Shown one piece after another: positions 8,609 to 16,761 of a stretch of DNA of 64,000 bases. The translations under genes and the position numbers were made by a program. Every line of letters starts with the position of its first letter. The stretch's first letter is position 1. The notes beneath the pieces were generated by a model, which saw only the letters and a list, made by a program, of their open reading frames with translations, made no database searches and had not been told where the DNA came from. The stretch spans positions 1 through 64,000 of the forward strand of contig CAYGRY010000001.1 of assembly GCA_964352405.1 (NCBI GenBank). Reading direction: 5' to 3'. The stretch is from UBA4207 sp964352405 (GTDB lineage: Bacteria; Bdellovibrionota; Bacteriovoracia; Bacteriovoracales; Bacteriovoracaceae).

Positions 8609-8779
8609 CTAAAATTCCAAGGCTTGTTCTACAGCATAAGAATCATTATAGTTCACTGAAAAATCCCAGCTTACTTTAACGTTCCCATTATCCATTTGCT
8701 CGAACTGCTTTTCAATGGCCACGTTTGTTACCATTAGACATACAACTAAGAATGTTTTGAACCAAGTTTTGATTTCCAC
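8609..8779 (-). CDS. Small membrane or exported peptide (56 residues, GTG start)
   Basis: A short frame in an otherwise empty gap starts with GTG at 8779 behind AAAGGGG (spacing 6) and ends in TAG at 8609. The peptide begins VEIKTWFKTFLVVCLMVTNVA, a plausible signal or single membrane segment, followed by an acidic tail (KQFEQMDNGNVKVSWDFSVN). The start-site signal and signal-like N-terminus favour a real gene, but the evidence is modest. It lies directly upstream of the clan CD-like lipoprotein on the same strand. Confidence 0.5.
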   Translation of the reverse strand: MEIKTWFKTFLVVCLMVTNVAIEKQFEQMDNGNVKVSWDFSVNYNDSYAVEQALEF

Positions 8780-8866
8780 GGGCACCCCTTTATTCGGTTA
8801 AATTGAGTATACCCGTGAAAGTTGACCATACAAATATCAGTAAGTTAGGTCCACTTGAGTGCCTTT

Positions 8867-9574
8867 TTATCTTGGCACGTGAAAGACAATAACCTTTGAA
8901 CCTTTAGTTCCTTTCAGCAAACTCTTAGATTCCCAGTGCCCCAGTGCGTCTCTAGACTGAAGCTTGGTGCCATTGACCTCGAGCTCTCCTTTGACCACGA
9001 GAATATATGTTCCTAAACCTTCCTTAGGAGCTTGAAGCTCAAGATCATTTTCATCAAGTTCAGAAATTCCAACATAAGCATCTTGATTGATAACGAGAGT
9101 TTTATCTCCTTGATGCTGATCACTAGGAGCTACAAGCCAAGTCACTTTACCAGCTGAGGCTTCATAGCTCATCTGTTGATAACTTGGTTTAAGACCATTT
9201 TGATTAGGCATAATCCAAATTTGAAAGAGCTTTAGATCAATTGCCTGCGGATTATGCTCAGAATGTCTAATACCAGTACCTGCAGCCATCAATTGAACCT
9301 CACCCACGTTGACGGTGCCTTTAGTACCAAGGCTGTCTTGATGCAGAACACTTCCTTGTAAAGGAATGGTGATGATCTCCATATCCTGATGAGGATGTGT
9401 GCCAAAGCCTTGATGGCCTTCAATGATGTCATCATTAATAACTCGAAGTGCACCAAAACCCATTTTTCTTGGGTCATAAAAGCTTGCGAAGCTAAAGCTA
9501 TGATGACTCTCAAGCCAGTCCATCTTAACGTGACCTCTTTCGTGACTTGGATGTAGTACTGTTGATTGCTGCAT
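8867..9574 (-). CDS. Pirin family protein (YhhW-like quercetin 2,3-dioxygenase type)
   Basis: A 235-residue bicupin. The first cupin shows the pirin signatures FGALRVINDDIIEGHQGFGTHPHQDMEIITIPLQG and GVQLMAAGTGIRHSEHN-like metal-binding His/Glu positions. The second cupin is degenerate, as usual for this family. YhhW homologues bind a divalent metal and can oxidise quercetin in vitro, but the natural substrate is unknown. A strong TTTAGGAGG site precedes the ATG. Two AT-rich palindromes lie upstream. Confidence 0.9.
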   Translation of the reverse strand: MQQSTVLHPSHERGHVKMDWLESHHSFSFASFYDPRKMGFGALRVINDDIIEGHQGFGTHPHQDMEIITIPLQGSVLHQDSLGTKGTVNVGEVQLMAAGTGIRHSEHNPQAIDLKLFQIWIMPNQNGLKPSYQQMSYEASAGKVTWLVAPSDQHQGDKTLVINQDAYVGISELDENDLELQAPKEGLGTYILVVKGELEVNGTKLQSRDALGHWESKSLLKGTKGSKVIVFHVPR

Positions 9575-9609
9575 AAAATCCTCCTAAAGCTATAATCGTT
9601 CTAATCACT

Positions 9610-9648
9610 ATAAAATAATATTATTTTATTTAAACAATCTATATAGAT
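9610..9648. promoter_or_regulatory. Two AT-rich palindromes upstream of pirin, candidate operators
   Basis: A perfect 20-base palindrome occupies 9610-9629, and a perfect 12-base palindrome (ATCTATATAGAT) lies at 9637-9648. TATAG-type half sites recur to about 9690. They lie in the divergent promoter region between pirin (start 9574) and the kinase gene (start 9722). They could be regulator sites, or simply AT-rich sequence that happens to be symmetric. Confidence 0.4.
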
Positions 9649-9721
9649 ATGAGTTATATAGTTTCCCAAACATATAGTATTATTGGCTTTTATTGCCCGA
9701 GACTTGGACATAGAATAAGTT

Positions 9722-10453
9722 ATGGCTTTATCAAAAATAGATGCATTCGATTTTTCAGAAGGAATGAAACTCTCTCGTAAGTATGAGGTTGTCTCCCGGC
9801 TTGGTGGAGGTTGGGAAGGTGAAGTTTACCTTGTTAAGGAAGCCGGTACTGACATCTTACGAGCGGCGAAGTTTTTTTATCCGCAAAGAAATTTAAAAAA
9901 TAAAACCGTCAATTTCTATGCAAAAAAGCTGCATAAGCTTCATAGCTGTAACGCACTCATTAAGTATTTGTCGCAAGAAATTATCATTCATGAAGATGAA
10001 GAAATCACTTACCTCATATCTGAATTTGTCGAAGGTAAAACACTTTCAACATTTTTAAACTCAAGACCCAGAAAAAGACTCACACCTTTTCAAGGGCTAC
10101 ACCTACTTCACGCTATCGCCAAAGGCGTTGAAGAAATTCATCATCTTAAAGAATATCACGGTGACCTTCATACAGATAATGTGATCGTCACTAAGTTTGG
10201 GCTTGAGTTTTCGGTTAAGCTCATTGATGTCTTTCAATGGGGAAAAGCGACCAAAGGTTCTATCCAAGATGATGTCATCGATATGATTCGCATTTTTTAT
10301 GATGCTTTAGGTGGAGCAAAAACATATTCCGCTCAGCCACCCGAAGTTAAAGAGATTGTTTGTGGCCTTAAAAAAAATATGATTAGAAAAAAATTTAAAA
10401 CTGCAGGACATTTAAGAATTTATCTTGAACATATGCACTTGGAAGTTCTGTAA
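9722..10453 (+). CDS. Small serine/threonine protein kinase-like protein
   Basis: A 243-residue protein with a complete but compact kinase fold: Gly-loop LGGGWEGEVY (27-36), ATP-anchoring Lys50 in AAKFF, and catalytic loop HGDLHTDNVIV (146-156, Asp148 and Asn153). The metal-binding DFG is replaced by DVF (Asp169). HGDLH with a following H-x-D is like the atypical RIO/aminoglycoside-kinase type loops. The activation segment is short. There is no membrane or sensor domain. The next gene, a PP2C phosphatase, starts directly after the stop codon, so the pair is an opposing kinase/phosphatase unit. Confidence 0.85.
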   Translation: MALSKIDAFDFSEGMKLSRKYEVVSRLGGGWEGEVYLVKEAGTDILRAAKFFYPQRNLKNKTVNFYAKKLHKLHSCNALIKYLSQEIIIHEDEEITYLISEFVEGKTLSTFLNSRPRKRLTPFQGLHLLHAIAKGVEEIHHLKEYHGDLHTDNVIVTKFGLEFSVKLIDVFQWGKATKGSIQDDVIDMIRIFYDALGGAKTYSAQPPEVKEIVCGLKKNMIRKKFKTAGHLRIYLEHMHLEVL

Positions 10454-11236
10454 ATGCCAAACCTCATTAAAAGCGATCAATTTTTTAATACTCGTCACGA
10501 CGAAGTTCAACTTATGGAACTTGATAAAAATAAGGTAGCCTTTTTTACTACGCCTTATGCTGAAGTTAACCAAGATAGTATCGGTTACTTCCACGACCCC
10601 GAAAGTCAAACGATGATTCTCTTGCTCGCTGACGGTATGGGTGGACATAGCGAAGGTGAAAAAGCATCTAAGGCAGTCATTCAAGGTATTATTAACGAAC
10701 TTAAAAGTGCTAAGGAAGTTGGGCCAATAGCATCTATTATTGAAGCTATCGATGCTGTTCATAAAAAAATTCAACGCAATTGGGATGACGCTGGTACGAC
10801 CTTATCTGTTGCTGAAGTTGGTGAGAAAACAGTTCGCTTTTACTCCATTGGCGACTCTCCTGCTCTTTTGCTTTCTTCAACAGGCGAAGTCCTTTATCAA
10901 AGTAATCTGCATTCGCCGAAAGACTTTGCTCTAAAAAGTGGATTGTTTGCCGAAAAAACGATTATGCAAAAAGAACAAGATCATTTCGTCTCAAACGTTG
11001 TTGGACTTGATGATTATTTTGTCGAAGTTAGTCCATCATTAAAGATTTCAAAGGGTGATGTGGTTCTAATCGCTTCGGATGGAATGTTTTCAAAGAATTT
11101 TACTTATGAATTTGCTCTTCCAAGTGGTAATTTTGATGAAACTCTTAGTACATTACTTGAACAAACTTCATTAAAATCAAACAAGCGTCATGAAGATCTT
11201 TTTGATGATACTAGCTTTCTTTTTTTTCAGCGCTAA
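10454..11236 (+). CDS. PP2C-type protein phosphatase
   Basis: A 260-residue PPM/PP2C domain. Its motifs are NQDS (39-42), LLADGMGGHSEGEKAS (57-72, metal-binding Asp60/Gly61), GTTLSVAEV (~114), IGDSPALLL (~132) and ASDGMF (~207). These are the manganese/magnesium-binding residues that dephosphorylate Ser/Thr. The start codon abuts the kinase stop. The natural expectation is that it reverses phosphorylation by that kinase. The target is unknown. Confidence 0.92.
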   Translation: MPNLIKSDQFFNTRHDEVQLMELDKNKVAFFTTPYAEVNQDSIGYFHDPESQTMILLLADGMGGHSEGEKASKAVIQGIINELKSAKEVGPIASIIEAIDAVHKKIQRNWDDAGTTLSVAEVGEKTVRFYSIGDSPALLLSSTGEVLYQSNLHSPKDFALKSGLFAEKTIMQKEQDHFVSNVVGLDDYFVEVSPSLKISKGDVVLIASDGMFSKNFTYEFALPSGNFDETLSTLLEQTSLKSNKRHEDLFDDTSFLFFQR

Positions 11237-11237
11237 A

Positions 11238-12674
11238 TTATTTTGCTAAGACTTCATTGCATAACGTTTGATCATGATTCAGTGATTTAAAAAGCTTCAT
11301 TCTAAATCCACCTTTAGCAGACATGAGCTTTTCTGCCATTTCATCAATCGCTGAAACCGAAAGAACCGCCTGAATATAAGCTTCGATCAAATCATCTAAG
11401 CCAAGTCCTAGGTTATTAAAATCTTTTCGATCCATGAGCATTAAACGATGGGTATCAGAGTCCCACTGATCCTTTCCCTTTTTAATCGACAGATTAGTTC
11501 CTAAAATGTCCCAAGAGGATTGACCTGGACCTAGAACTTCTTTCAATGGCGAGCGACTTTTTCTGGCATAAAGAGCAGCTGGCCTAAAACCTGTCGGGGT
11601 GGCGTAAACCATCATTCGAAGATCAGCGACAAAAATTTCTCCCTTTTTATTAGGTACAGTTCCAATATGATAATATTTTCCTTGTTCCGTTTGGGAAGTC
11701 CACTTCGAATGTCCGATTAAAGACTGAACGATAAATTGATCGTAGTCATACTCACCCTGCATAAACTCTTCGAGTTCATCGGTATTGGTAATGGTATAAA
11801 CCCCTTGACCAGCATTGGAGTATGGATTTTTAATAACGGCAAATCCGCCAAAACGATCCACCCACATTGGAATTTCTAGCTTACCGACACCCTCAACAGT
11901 TTCAGGAGTATTGATTTTCAAGCCCTGTTTTTTAATAGAGGCATTAAAGAGATCATACGCTTTACTCGCCACTAATTTATTACGTCCACCGGCCAAACAA
12001 ACAAGAGTTGAGTTATAAACAAAAGTTTTAGTAACAACGGGCAGTCGATTCCACGGTTTTTGAGTAACGTATCTAAGGCATGCTCTAATTGGGATTTCTT
12101 CGTTTTCTTCATTGATAAAGTGAAGAACTCCATCTCGATTAACGAGCGGATTTTCTTCTTGATCAAAACAAGGGACCAGCCAAACATCTTCCCCACTTAG
12201 ATCTGCCAGCGTGGCCGCGTAACCAGTCACTTCCATTTGATTTTTATCATAAATGACGGCTAGTACACCTTTAGGTAAACGCTTGCCTTTAAGTAACGTC
12301 AGAAAACTATCTTCAATCAGACTTCTATAGCCTCTGTGTTCATCTCCATCAGACTTTGGCGGCATCGATTTTTGGCCTGATGGACAAGAGTTTGTTTCAA
12401 GTACTACCATCTGACGATTGCCCTGTTCAGTGGTGACGTAAAACAAGTCTGCCCCACCCCAATGGAAGAACTTAGTCGAGCGATTCAGTAATTGGCCTAG
12501 GGCGTTTCCGTCAACCTTAGGGTTTAGGTAGGCGTAGCGTTGGACGATGCGATCATGATCGAGATTAAAGAAATGCGCCACCATAGGGTGAATTTGGGCG
12601 TTAAGTGCTTTTGGGTAGAAATGTTCTTCTGGTTCAAATTGACCAGGTTTAACAAGTCGTACTAAACGGCTCAT
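11238..12674 (-). CDS. Large ATP-grasp-like protein of unknown substrate
   Basis: A 478-residue soluble protein. Recognisable elements are VVLETNSCPSGQKSMP (~90-105), GGRNKLVASKAYDLFN (~231), AVIKNPYSNAGQGVYTI (~278-294, looking like the ATP-grasp Lys and glycine loop) and a later basic/acidic segment VADLRMMVYATP (metal-binding region). I read it as a divergent ATP-grasp ligase. The exact family is unknown to me. The AAGGAAT site upstream supports the ATG. It converges on the phosphatase gene with a single base between the stop codons. Confidence 0.65.
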   Translation of the reverse strand: MSRLVRLVKPGQFEPEEHFYPKALNAQIHPMVAHFFNLDHDRIVQRYAYLNPKVDGNALGQLLNRSTKFFHWGGADLFYVTTEQGNRQMVVLETNSCPSGQKSMPPKSDGDEHRGYRSLIEDSFLTLLKGKRLPKGVLAVIYDKNQMEVTGYAATLADLSGEDVWLVPCFDQEENPLVNRDGVLHFINEENEEIPIRACLRYVTQKPWNRLPVVTKTFVYNSTLVCLAGGRNKLVASKAYDLFNASIKKQGLKINTPETVEGVGKLEIPMWVDRFGGFAVIKNPYSNAGQGVYTITNTDELEEFMQGEYDYDQFIVQSLIGHSKWTSQTEQGKYYHIGTVPNKKGEIFVADLRMMVYATPTGFRPAALYARKSRSPLKEVLGPGQSSWDILGTNLSIKKGKDQWDSDTHRLMLMDRKDFNNLGLGLDDLIEAYIQAVLSVSAIDEMAEKLMSAKGGFRMKLFKSLNHDQTLCNEVLAK

Positions 12675-13001
12675 GGCTAAATTCCTTGTTGGCGAGGCTT
12701 GGTTGGATTATCGCTGTTAATCAATTTAAACAAAAGAGCAAAATTGTAAGCTTCTGATAAGTACTGGATTTAGTTTATACCCCCACTGAAAAAATATTAA
12801 AATTGTGCTTGCAGTCAAACTCAGACAGGAATATTCTAAAGAAGCAGAAAATCAACAAGACTGCAAAGGAACAGAAACACTAGTTAACGTTGTCATGATC
12901 ACCACCGGCATCAAAAAACTATTTTCTGTTTTAACATCTAGATCTTTATCTACTAATTCCATTTTATTTTCGAAGCAACTCATTAATCCAAGGAGATTAT
13001 T
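12675..13001. other. Intergenic region without a convincing gene (327 bases)
   Basis: This is the divergent promoter space between the ATP-grasp gene (leftward) and the small exported protein (rightward). A GTG-initiated 66-codon frame (12805-13005) lies in it, but it lacks a ribosome binding site and shows no protein character, so I do not call it. An AAGGAG site for the 13002 gene is at the right end. I see no strong hairpin. Confidence 0.5.
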
Positions 13002-13193
13002 ATGAAACTATTGAAACTATTGTTCGCCCTTTCACTATTAACTCAATTTAACCTAGTTCACGCTCAAGATGATATGAGTGATGAAGGCTGGAGTGAAGAA
13101 TCTTCTGTACCTGCTCAAGCAACACCTATGGCCAGAGAAGATGCTGCTGGCGAAGAAGAAATGCCAGTATATGACGAAGGTTCCGACTACTAA
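13002..13193 (+). CDS. Small exported acidic protein
   Basis: A 63-residue precursor with a clear signal peptide (MKLLKLLFALSLLTQFNLVHA) behind a perfect AAGGAG site. The mature peptide of about 42 residues is strongly acidic (DDMSDEGWSEESS, EDAAGEEEMPVYDEGSDY) and probably disordered. It may bind cations or act as a small periplasmic factor. Function unknown. It precedes the DUF432-mscS pair by 30 bases and may share its promoter. Confidence 0.65.
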   Translation: MKLLKLLFALSLLTQFNLVHAQDDMSDEGWSEESSVPAQATPMAREDAAGEEEMPVYDEGSDY

Positions 13194-13223
13194 TATCCTG
13201 CTTTAGGTTCTATACTATGAAGT

Positions 13224-14009
13224 ATGGAAATGAAGATTTGGAATGAATTTGAAATTGATTCTCAAGCATCGGGCCATTGGAAAATTGGCCCTTTGCATTT
13301 GTGGATTACACGATTTAAAAATGAATGGCGTATAGCCAATACATCAAGTCATGATCCAGAAGATAGACAAATAGAAATCGAATCTCCTTATCAAGGCACA
13401 CTCCCTGATAATTTAGATAACAATCGATTTGGTGGAAAAGAGACTGAAGCAACCGTAAGATTTACACCAGCTCTCGCTGATAGACCTGTCGTTATTAGAC
13501 CAGAAATGCCTTTTTACCTTCCTGCTGGCGAAGAAGTCACAATCTTTGTTTCAACTCCTCTATGGATTAATATTACCGTTGAACCACGTGCTAGAAAGTT
13601 ACTTTCTCTTCCTATCCTTAGGCTTTCTGATTCATGGTTTGGACCAGATCCAACAGAAGGTGAACTTTGTTACGCCGCTAAAACAAAAGCAAAGCTACGT
13701 TTTGAGGACTTAACTCTTATTCAGTACAGAGCTGTAACGAAAATTATATTAAAAAATAATCATACGAATCAGCTTTTCTTAGAACGAATTAAAGTTCCTG
13801 TTAATAACTTATCTCTTTATAAATCAGAACAAGCCGGTCTTTTAACAGAAACAATCACCATCGTAAAAGAAGATGAAAGCTCTGAAATGAAAATGAAGAT
13901 TAACTCTCCAAATGAAGTTGAATTTGGCTCACCCGTAAAAATAGCAATGCCCAGACTACCTGTTCAAAAAAATATTTTTCTTAAAGCTTTTAATACATTG
14001 ATTGGATAA
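13224..14009 (+). CDS. DUF432 family protein
   Basis: A 261-residue soluble, beta-rich protein. The segments RPEMPFYLPAGEEVTIFVSTPLWI and LSDSWFGPDPTEGELCYAAKTKAKL look like DUF432 (PF04254) as I know it. The ATG at 13224 is used here, though an ATG two codons on (13230) is equally possible. The next gene, 6 bases downstream, encodes an MscS channel, and DUF432 genes are, to my knowledge, often next to mscS-type genes. A role in regulating or assisting the channel is inferred from this. Confidence 0.7.
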   Translation: MEMKIWNEFEIDSQASGHWKIGPLHLWITRFKNEWRIANTSSHDPEDRQIEIESPYQGTLPDNLDNNRFGGKETEATVRFTPALADRPVVIRPEMPFYLPAGEEVTIFVSTPLWINITVEPRARKLLSLPILRLSDSWFGPDPTEGELCYAAKTKAKLRFEDLTLIQYRAVTKIILKNNHTNQLFLERIKVPVNNLSLYKSEQAGLLTETITIVKEDESSEMKMKINSPNEVEFGSPVKIAMPRLPVQKNIFLKAFNTLIG

Positions 14010-14015
14010 CAGAAG

Positions 14016-14798
14016 ATGTACAAAATACTAAACCCAGAAAATATAAAACTTTGGCTTGAAGCGGCCATGCTTGGCCTAATTGGGTTTATCGCTGTTCGTA
14101 TAGCAGTTAGGGCAACTTGTCTTCTTCTCGCAAAAGCCCTAGACGAAAACAAACTTTTTATTTTTAATAAGCTTTCTACTTATCTTCTTAATACAATTAT
14201 TCTACTTCTCGTTTTAGATTTTGCTGGAGTCCAGCTTAAGCTTCTTCTTGGCGCTGCCGGTGTCTTTACCGTTGCTATTGGTTTTGCCTCTCAAACGTCA
14301 GCTTCTAACTTAATCAGTGGGCTCTTTCTCATTGGCGAAAAACCATTTAAAAAAGGCGATGTCATTACCATTGGGGATAAAACTGGTGTAGTGATGGCGA
14401 TTAACCTTTTTTCTACAAGGCTAAGAACCTTAGATAACTTATTAGTACGAGTGCCTAACGAAACATTGATGAAAAGTGAAATTACCAACGTTACCCACTT
14501 TCCTATTCGTAGGGCCGATCTTCAAATTCCACTGTCTTTTGAAGCTGACTTAGTTCAGGTCGAAAGAATTCTAAGGGATCTCGCAGAAGATTCGGGTCAA
14601 TGCCTAGATGAACCAAAACCAATTTTCATTGTTCAGGGTATACGCGAATCAAGACTTGATGCTCAGTTTTCATTTTGGATTCACCGAGATAATTTTCTTA
14701 AAACTAAAAATGAATTTTATGGCCGCATGATTACGGCCTTTAAAAATAACAACGTAGAAATTTCACTTCCTAAAGTTGTTCACATCAATCGTGATTAG
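14016..14798 (+). CDS. MscS-like mechanosensitive ion channel (second copy)
   Basis: A 260-residue protein. N-terminal helices at ~14-38 and ~50-68 precede the pore helix LLGAAGVFTVAIGFASQTSASNLISGLFLI, then the beta domain (FKKGDVITIGDKTGVVMAINLFSTRLRT, VRVPNETLMKSEITN) and a C-terminal alpha/beta domain. It lacks the MscS Gly/Ala spacing of the 4916-5764 copy, so it probably gates differently. It follows the DUF432 gene by 6 bases in one operon. The stop codon is one base from the stop of the convergent gene. Confidence 0.88.
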   Translation: MYKILNPENIKLWLEAAMLGLIGFIAVRIAVRATCLLLAKALDENKLFIFNKLSTYLLNTIILLLVLDFAGVQLKLLLGAAGVFTVAIGFASQTSASNLISGLFLIGEKPFKKGDVITIGDKTGVVMAINLFSTRLRTLDNLLVRVPNETLMKSEITNVTHFPIRRADLQIPLSFEADLVQVERILRDLAEDSGQCLDEPKPIFIVQGIRESRLDAQFSFWIHRDNFLKTKNEFYGRMITAFKNNNVEISLPKVVHINRD

Positions 14799-14799
14799 C

Positions 14800-15777
14800 T
14801 TACCAATCTAGAATATACCCAAACATTAGAGGTGCAACGATCGTGGCATCACTTTCAACCACGTGCATTGGTGTATCTACACCAAGTTTGCCCCAAGTAA
14901 TTTTCTCACTAGGTGTTGCTCCTGAATATGAGCCGTAACTTGTGGTTGAATCTGAAATTTGGCAAAAATATCCCCATAATGGAACATCTTCACGTTGAAG
15001 GTCTTGATGAATCATTGGTACAACACAAATAGGAAAATCCCCCGCAATGCCGCCACCAATTTGAAAAAAGCCAACACTCTTTTTTGAGGTGCGAGTGACT
15101 TCTGTATACCAATTAGCAAGTCTCATCATCGTTTGAATACCGTGCTCAACAGTTGAGACGTTTTTGATACGTCCTTCGATGTTGGCCGCAGCGTACATAT
15201 TACCAAGAGTTGAATCTTCCCAACCAGGAGTGAATATTGGAATATTTTTTTCTTTAGCTGCAATCATCCATGAATTTTTCTCAGGGATTTGAAATGAAGC
15301 TTTAATTTCTGGGTCATCAAGAAGTTTCCAGAAGAACTGGTAAGGAGCCATTGTTACATTTTTTTCATCAGCTTCTTGCCACTGTCTAGTGATCGCCGTT
15401 TCAATTTTTCTCATCGCCTGTTCTTCAGGAATACAAGTATCAGTCACACGATTGAATCCACCAGCAAGAAGATCTGCTTCATCTTGTGGTGTTAAATTTC
15501 TCCAGTGAGGAACTCTTTTATATTCGTTATGAGCCACTAAATTAAAAATGTCTTCTTCAAGATTAGCACCTGTGCAGGTGATAGCATCAACTTTTCCTTG
15601 GCGAATCATTTCTGCCAATGATCTTCCAAGCTCTGCAGTCGACATGGCACCAGCCAAGGTAATCATCATCTTGCCACCACCTGCGAGATGTTTTTTATAG
15701 TCTTCGGCCGCATCCATCATCGCCGCCGCATTAAAGTGACGGTAGTGTTCGCGCATAAATGTAGATAGATTGCCCAT
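14800..15777 (-). CDS. Deoxyhypusine synthase-like protein
   Basis: A 325-residue protein of the deoxyhypusine synthase superfamily. Visible features are MITLAGAMSTAELG near the N-terminus, DAITCTGANLEEDIF (NAD-binding region), VGFFQIGGGIAGDFP and the C-terminal SEKITWGKLG, whose Lys297 matches the Lys that carries the aminobutyl intermediate. In eukaryotes and archaea the enzyme uses spermidine and NAD to modify eIF5A. Bacteria lack eIF5A, and bacterial members are either homospermidine synthase-like or unassigned. It follows rimK by 17 bases with an AAGGA site, so it is in the rimK operon. Confidence 0.88.
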   Translation of the reverse strand: MGNLSTFMREHYRHFNAAAMMDAAEDYKKHLAGGGKMMITLAGAMSTAELGRSLAEMIRQGKVDAITCTGANLEEDIFNLVAHNEYKRVPHWRNLTPQDEADLLAGGFNRVTDTCIPEEQAMRKIETAITRQWQEADEKNVTMAPYQFFWKLLDDPEIKASFQIPEKNSWMIAAKEKNIPIFTPGWEDSTLGNMYAAANIEGRIKNVSTVEHGIQTMMRLANWYTEVTRTSKKSVGFFQIGGGIAGDFPICVVPMIHQDLQREDVPLWGYFCQISDSTTSYGSYSGATPSEKITWGKLGVDTPMHVVESDATIVAPLMFGYILDW

Positions 15778-15794
15778 ATGTTTTTCCTTAAAGT

Positions 15795-16703
15795 TTAGAT
15801 CGTGACTTTTGCCGTTTTATTGCCGGTTTTGACAAGATCTTTTTCAATGAAATCAAATATTGCTCCCGCAACATTTACTCCGGTTGAACCCGAAATGCCT
15901 TCAAGTCCTGGCGAAGAGTTGACCTCTAATACCATAGGTCCGGATTTTGAGCGAATGATATCGACACCTGCAACAGATAACTTCATCTCTTTAGCCGCTT
16001 GAATCGCAAGTGCGCGCTCTTCAGTTGTAATTTTAATTTTTTCAGCAGTTCCACCACGATGGAGGTTGGCCCTAAATTCACCTTCAGCCGCCTTTCGTAT
16101 CATTGAGGCGATCACTTTTTCTCCCACGACAAAAGCTCTAATATCCGCGCCTTCACTTTCTGCAATATATTCTTGAACAATCATATTGGCGTTTAAGCCT
16201 CGAAAAGCCTCAAGCACAGATTCTGCGGCTTGTTTTGTATCAGCTTTTACTACACCAATACCTTGAGTGCCTTCAATCAGTTTCACGATGACAGGTGCTC
16301 CGCCAACGCTTTTAATTAACCCATTTATATCTGGTGTTGAATGCGAAAAAGATGTTGGTGGAATTCTCATTCCTTTTCTCGCCATAATTTGAAGGCTTCG
16401 AAGTTTGTCTTTTGACCTAGCAATACCTAGAGAACCATTAACGCAATAAACTCCCATCGCTTCGAATTGTCTTACTACAGAACAACCGATGAAAGTATAA
16501 CCAGAACTAATTCGAGCGATAACAGCGTCAATGTCTTTAAGATCCTCCCCTTCATACGAAAGGGTGGATTGGTCAGCGCGAACCTGCATCGAACATTTTA
16601 AATAATTGATGACTTTAATTTCATGACCCCTCTTTGCCCCTTCTTCACTAAGGCTTTTTACAGAGTAGGTATCAGGCAGGATTGTTAAAATTGCGACTTT
16701 CAC
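15795..16703 (-). CDS. rimK: RimK-type glutamate ligase (ATP-grasp)
   Basis: A 302-residue protein close to E. coli RimK (300). The ATP-grasp signatures are PVIVKLIEGTQGIGVV (~136-151), NMIVQEYIAESEGADIRAFVVG (~169-190), the RxNxHRGG-type block FRANLHRGGTAEK and MVLEVNSSPGLEGI (~255-268). E. coli RimK adds glutamate residues to the C-terminus of ribosomal protein S6 and can make poly-alpha-glutamate. Here the partner genes are unusual: a deoxyhypusine synthase-like gene downstream and, divergently (58 bases apart), an AspA/AstE-like deacylase. The target could be S6 or another peptide. Confidence 0.9.
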   Translation of the reverse strand: MKVAILTILPDTYSVKSLSEEGAKRGHEIKVINYLKCSMQVRADQSTLSYEGEDLKDIDAVIARISSGYTFIGCSVVRQFEAMGVYCVNGSLGIARSKDKLRSLQIMARKGMRIPPTSFSHSTPDINGLIKSVGGAPVIVKLIEGTQGIGVVKADTKQAAESVLEAFRGLNANMIVQEYIAESEGADIRAFVVGEKVIASMIRKAAEGEFRANLHRGGTAEKIKITTEERALAIQAAKEMKLSVAGVDIIRSKSGPMVLEVNSSPGLEGISGSTGVNVAGAIFDFIEKDLVKTGNKTAKVTI

Positions 16704-16761
16704 GTTTCAAACCATTCCATCTAGGGTAATATTGTAAATATCATAATGCGAGGTTAGGACG

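Noticed and set aside
12805..13005. A GTG-started 66-codon frame upstream of the small acidic protein gene, overlapping it by ATGA.
   Set aside because: No ribosome binding site, no signal or domain, and low-complexity composition. The ATGA overlap alone is not enough.
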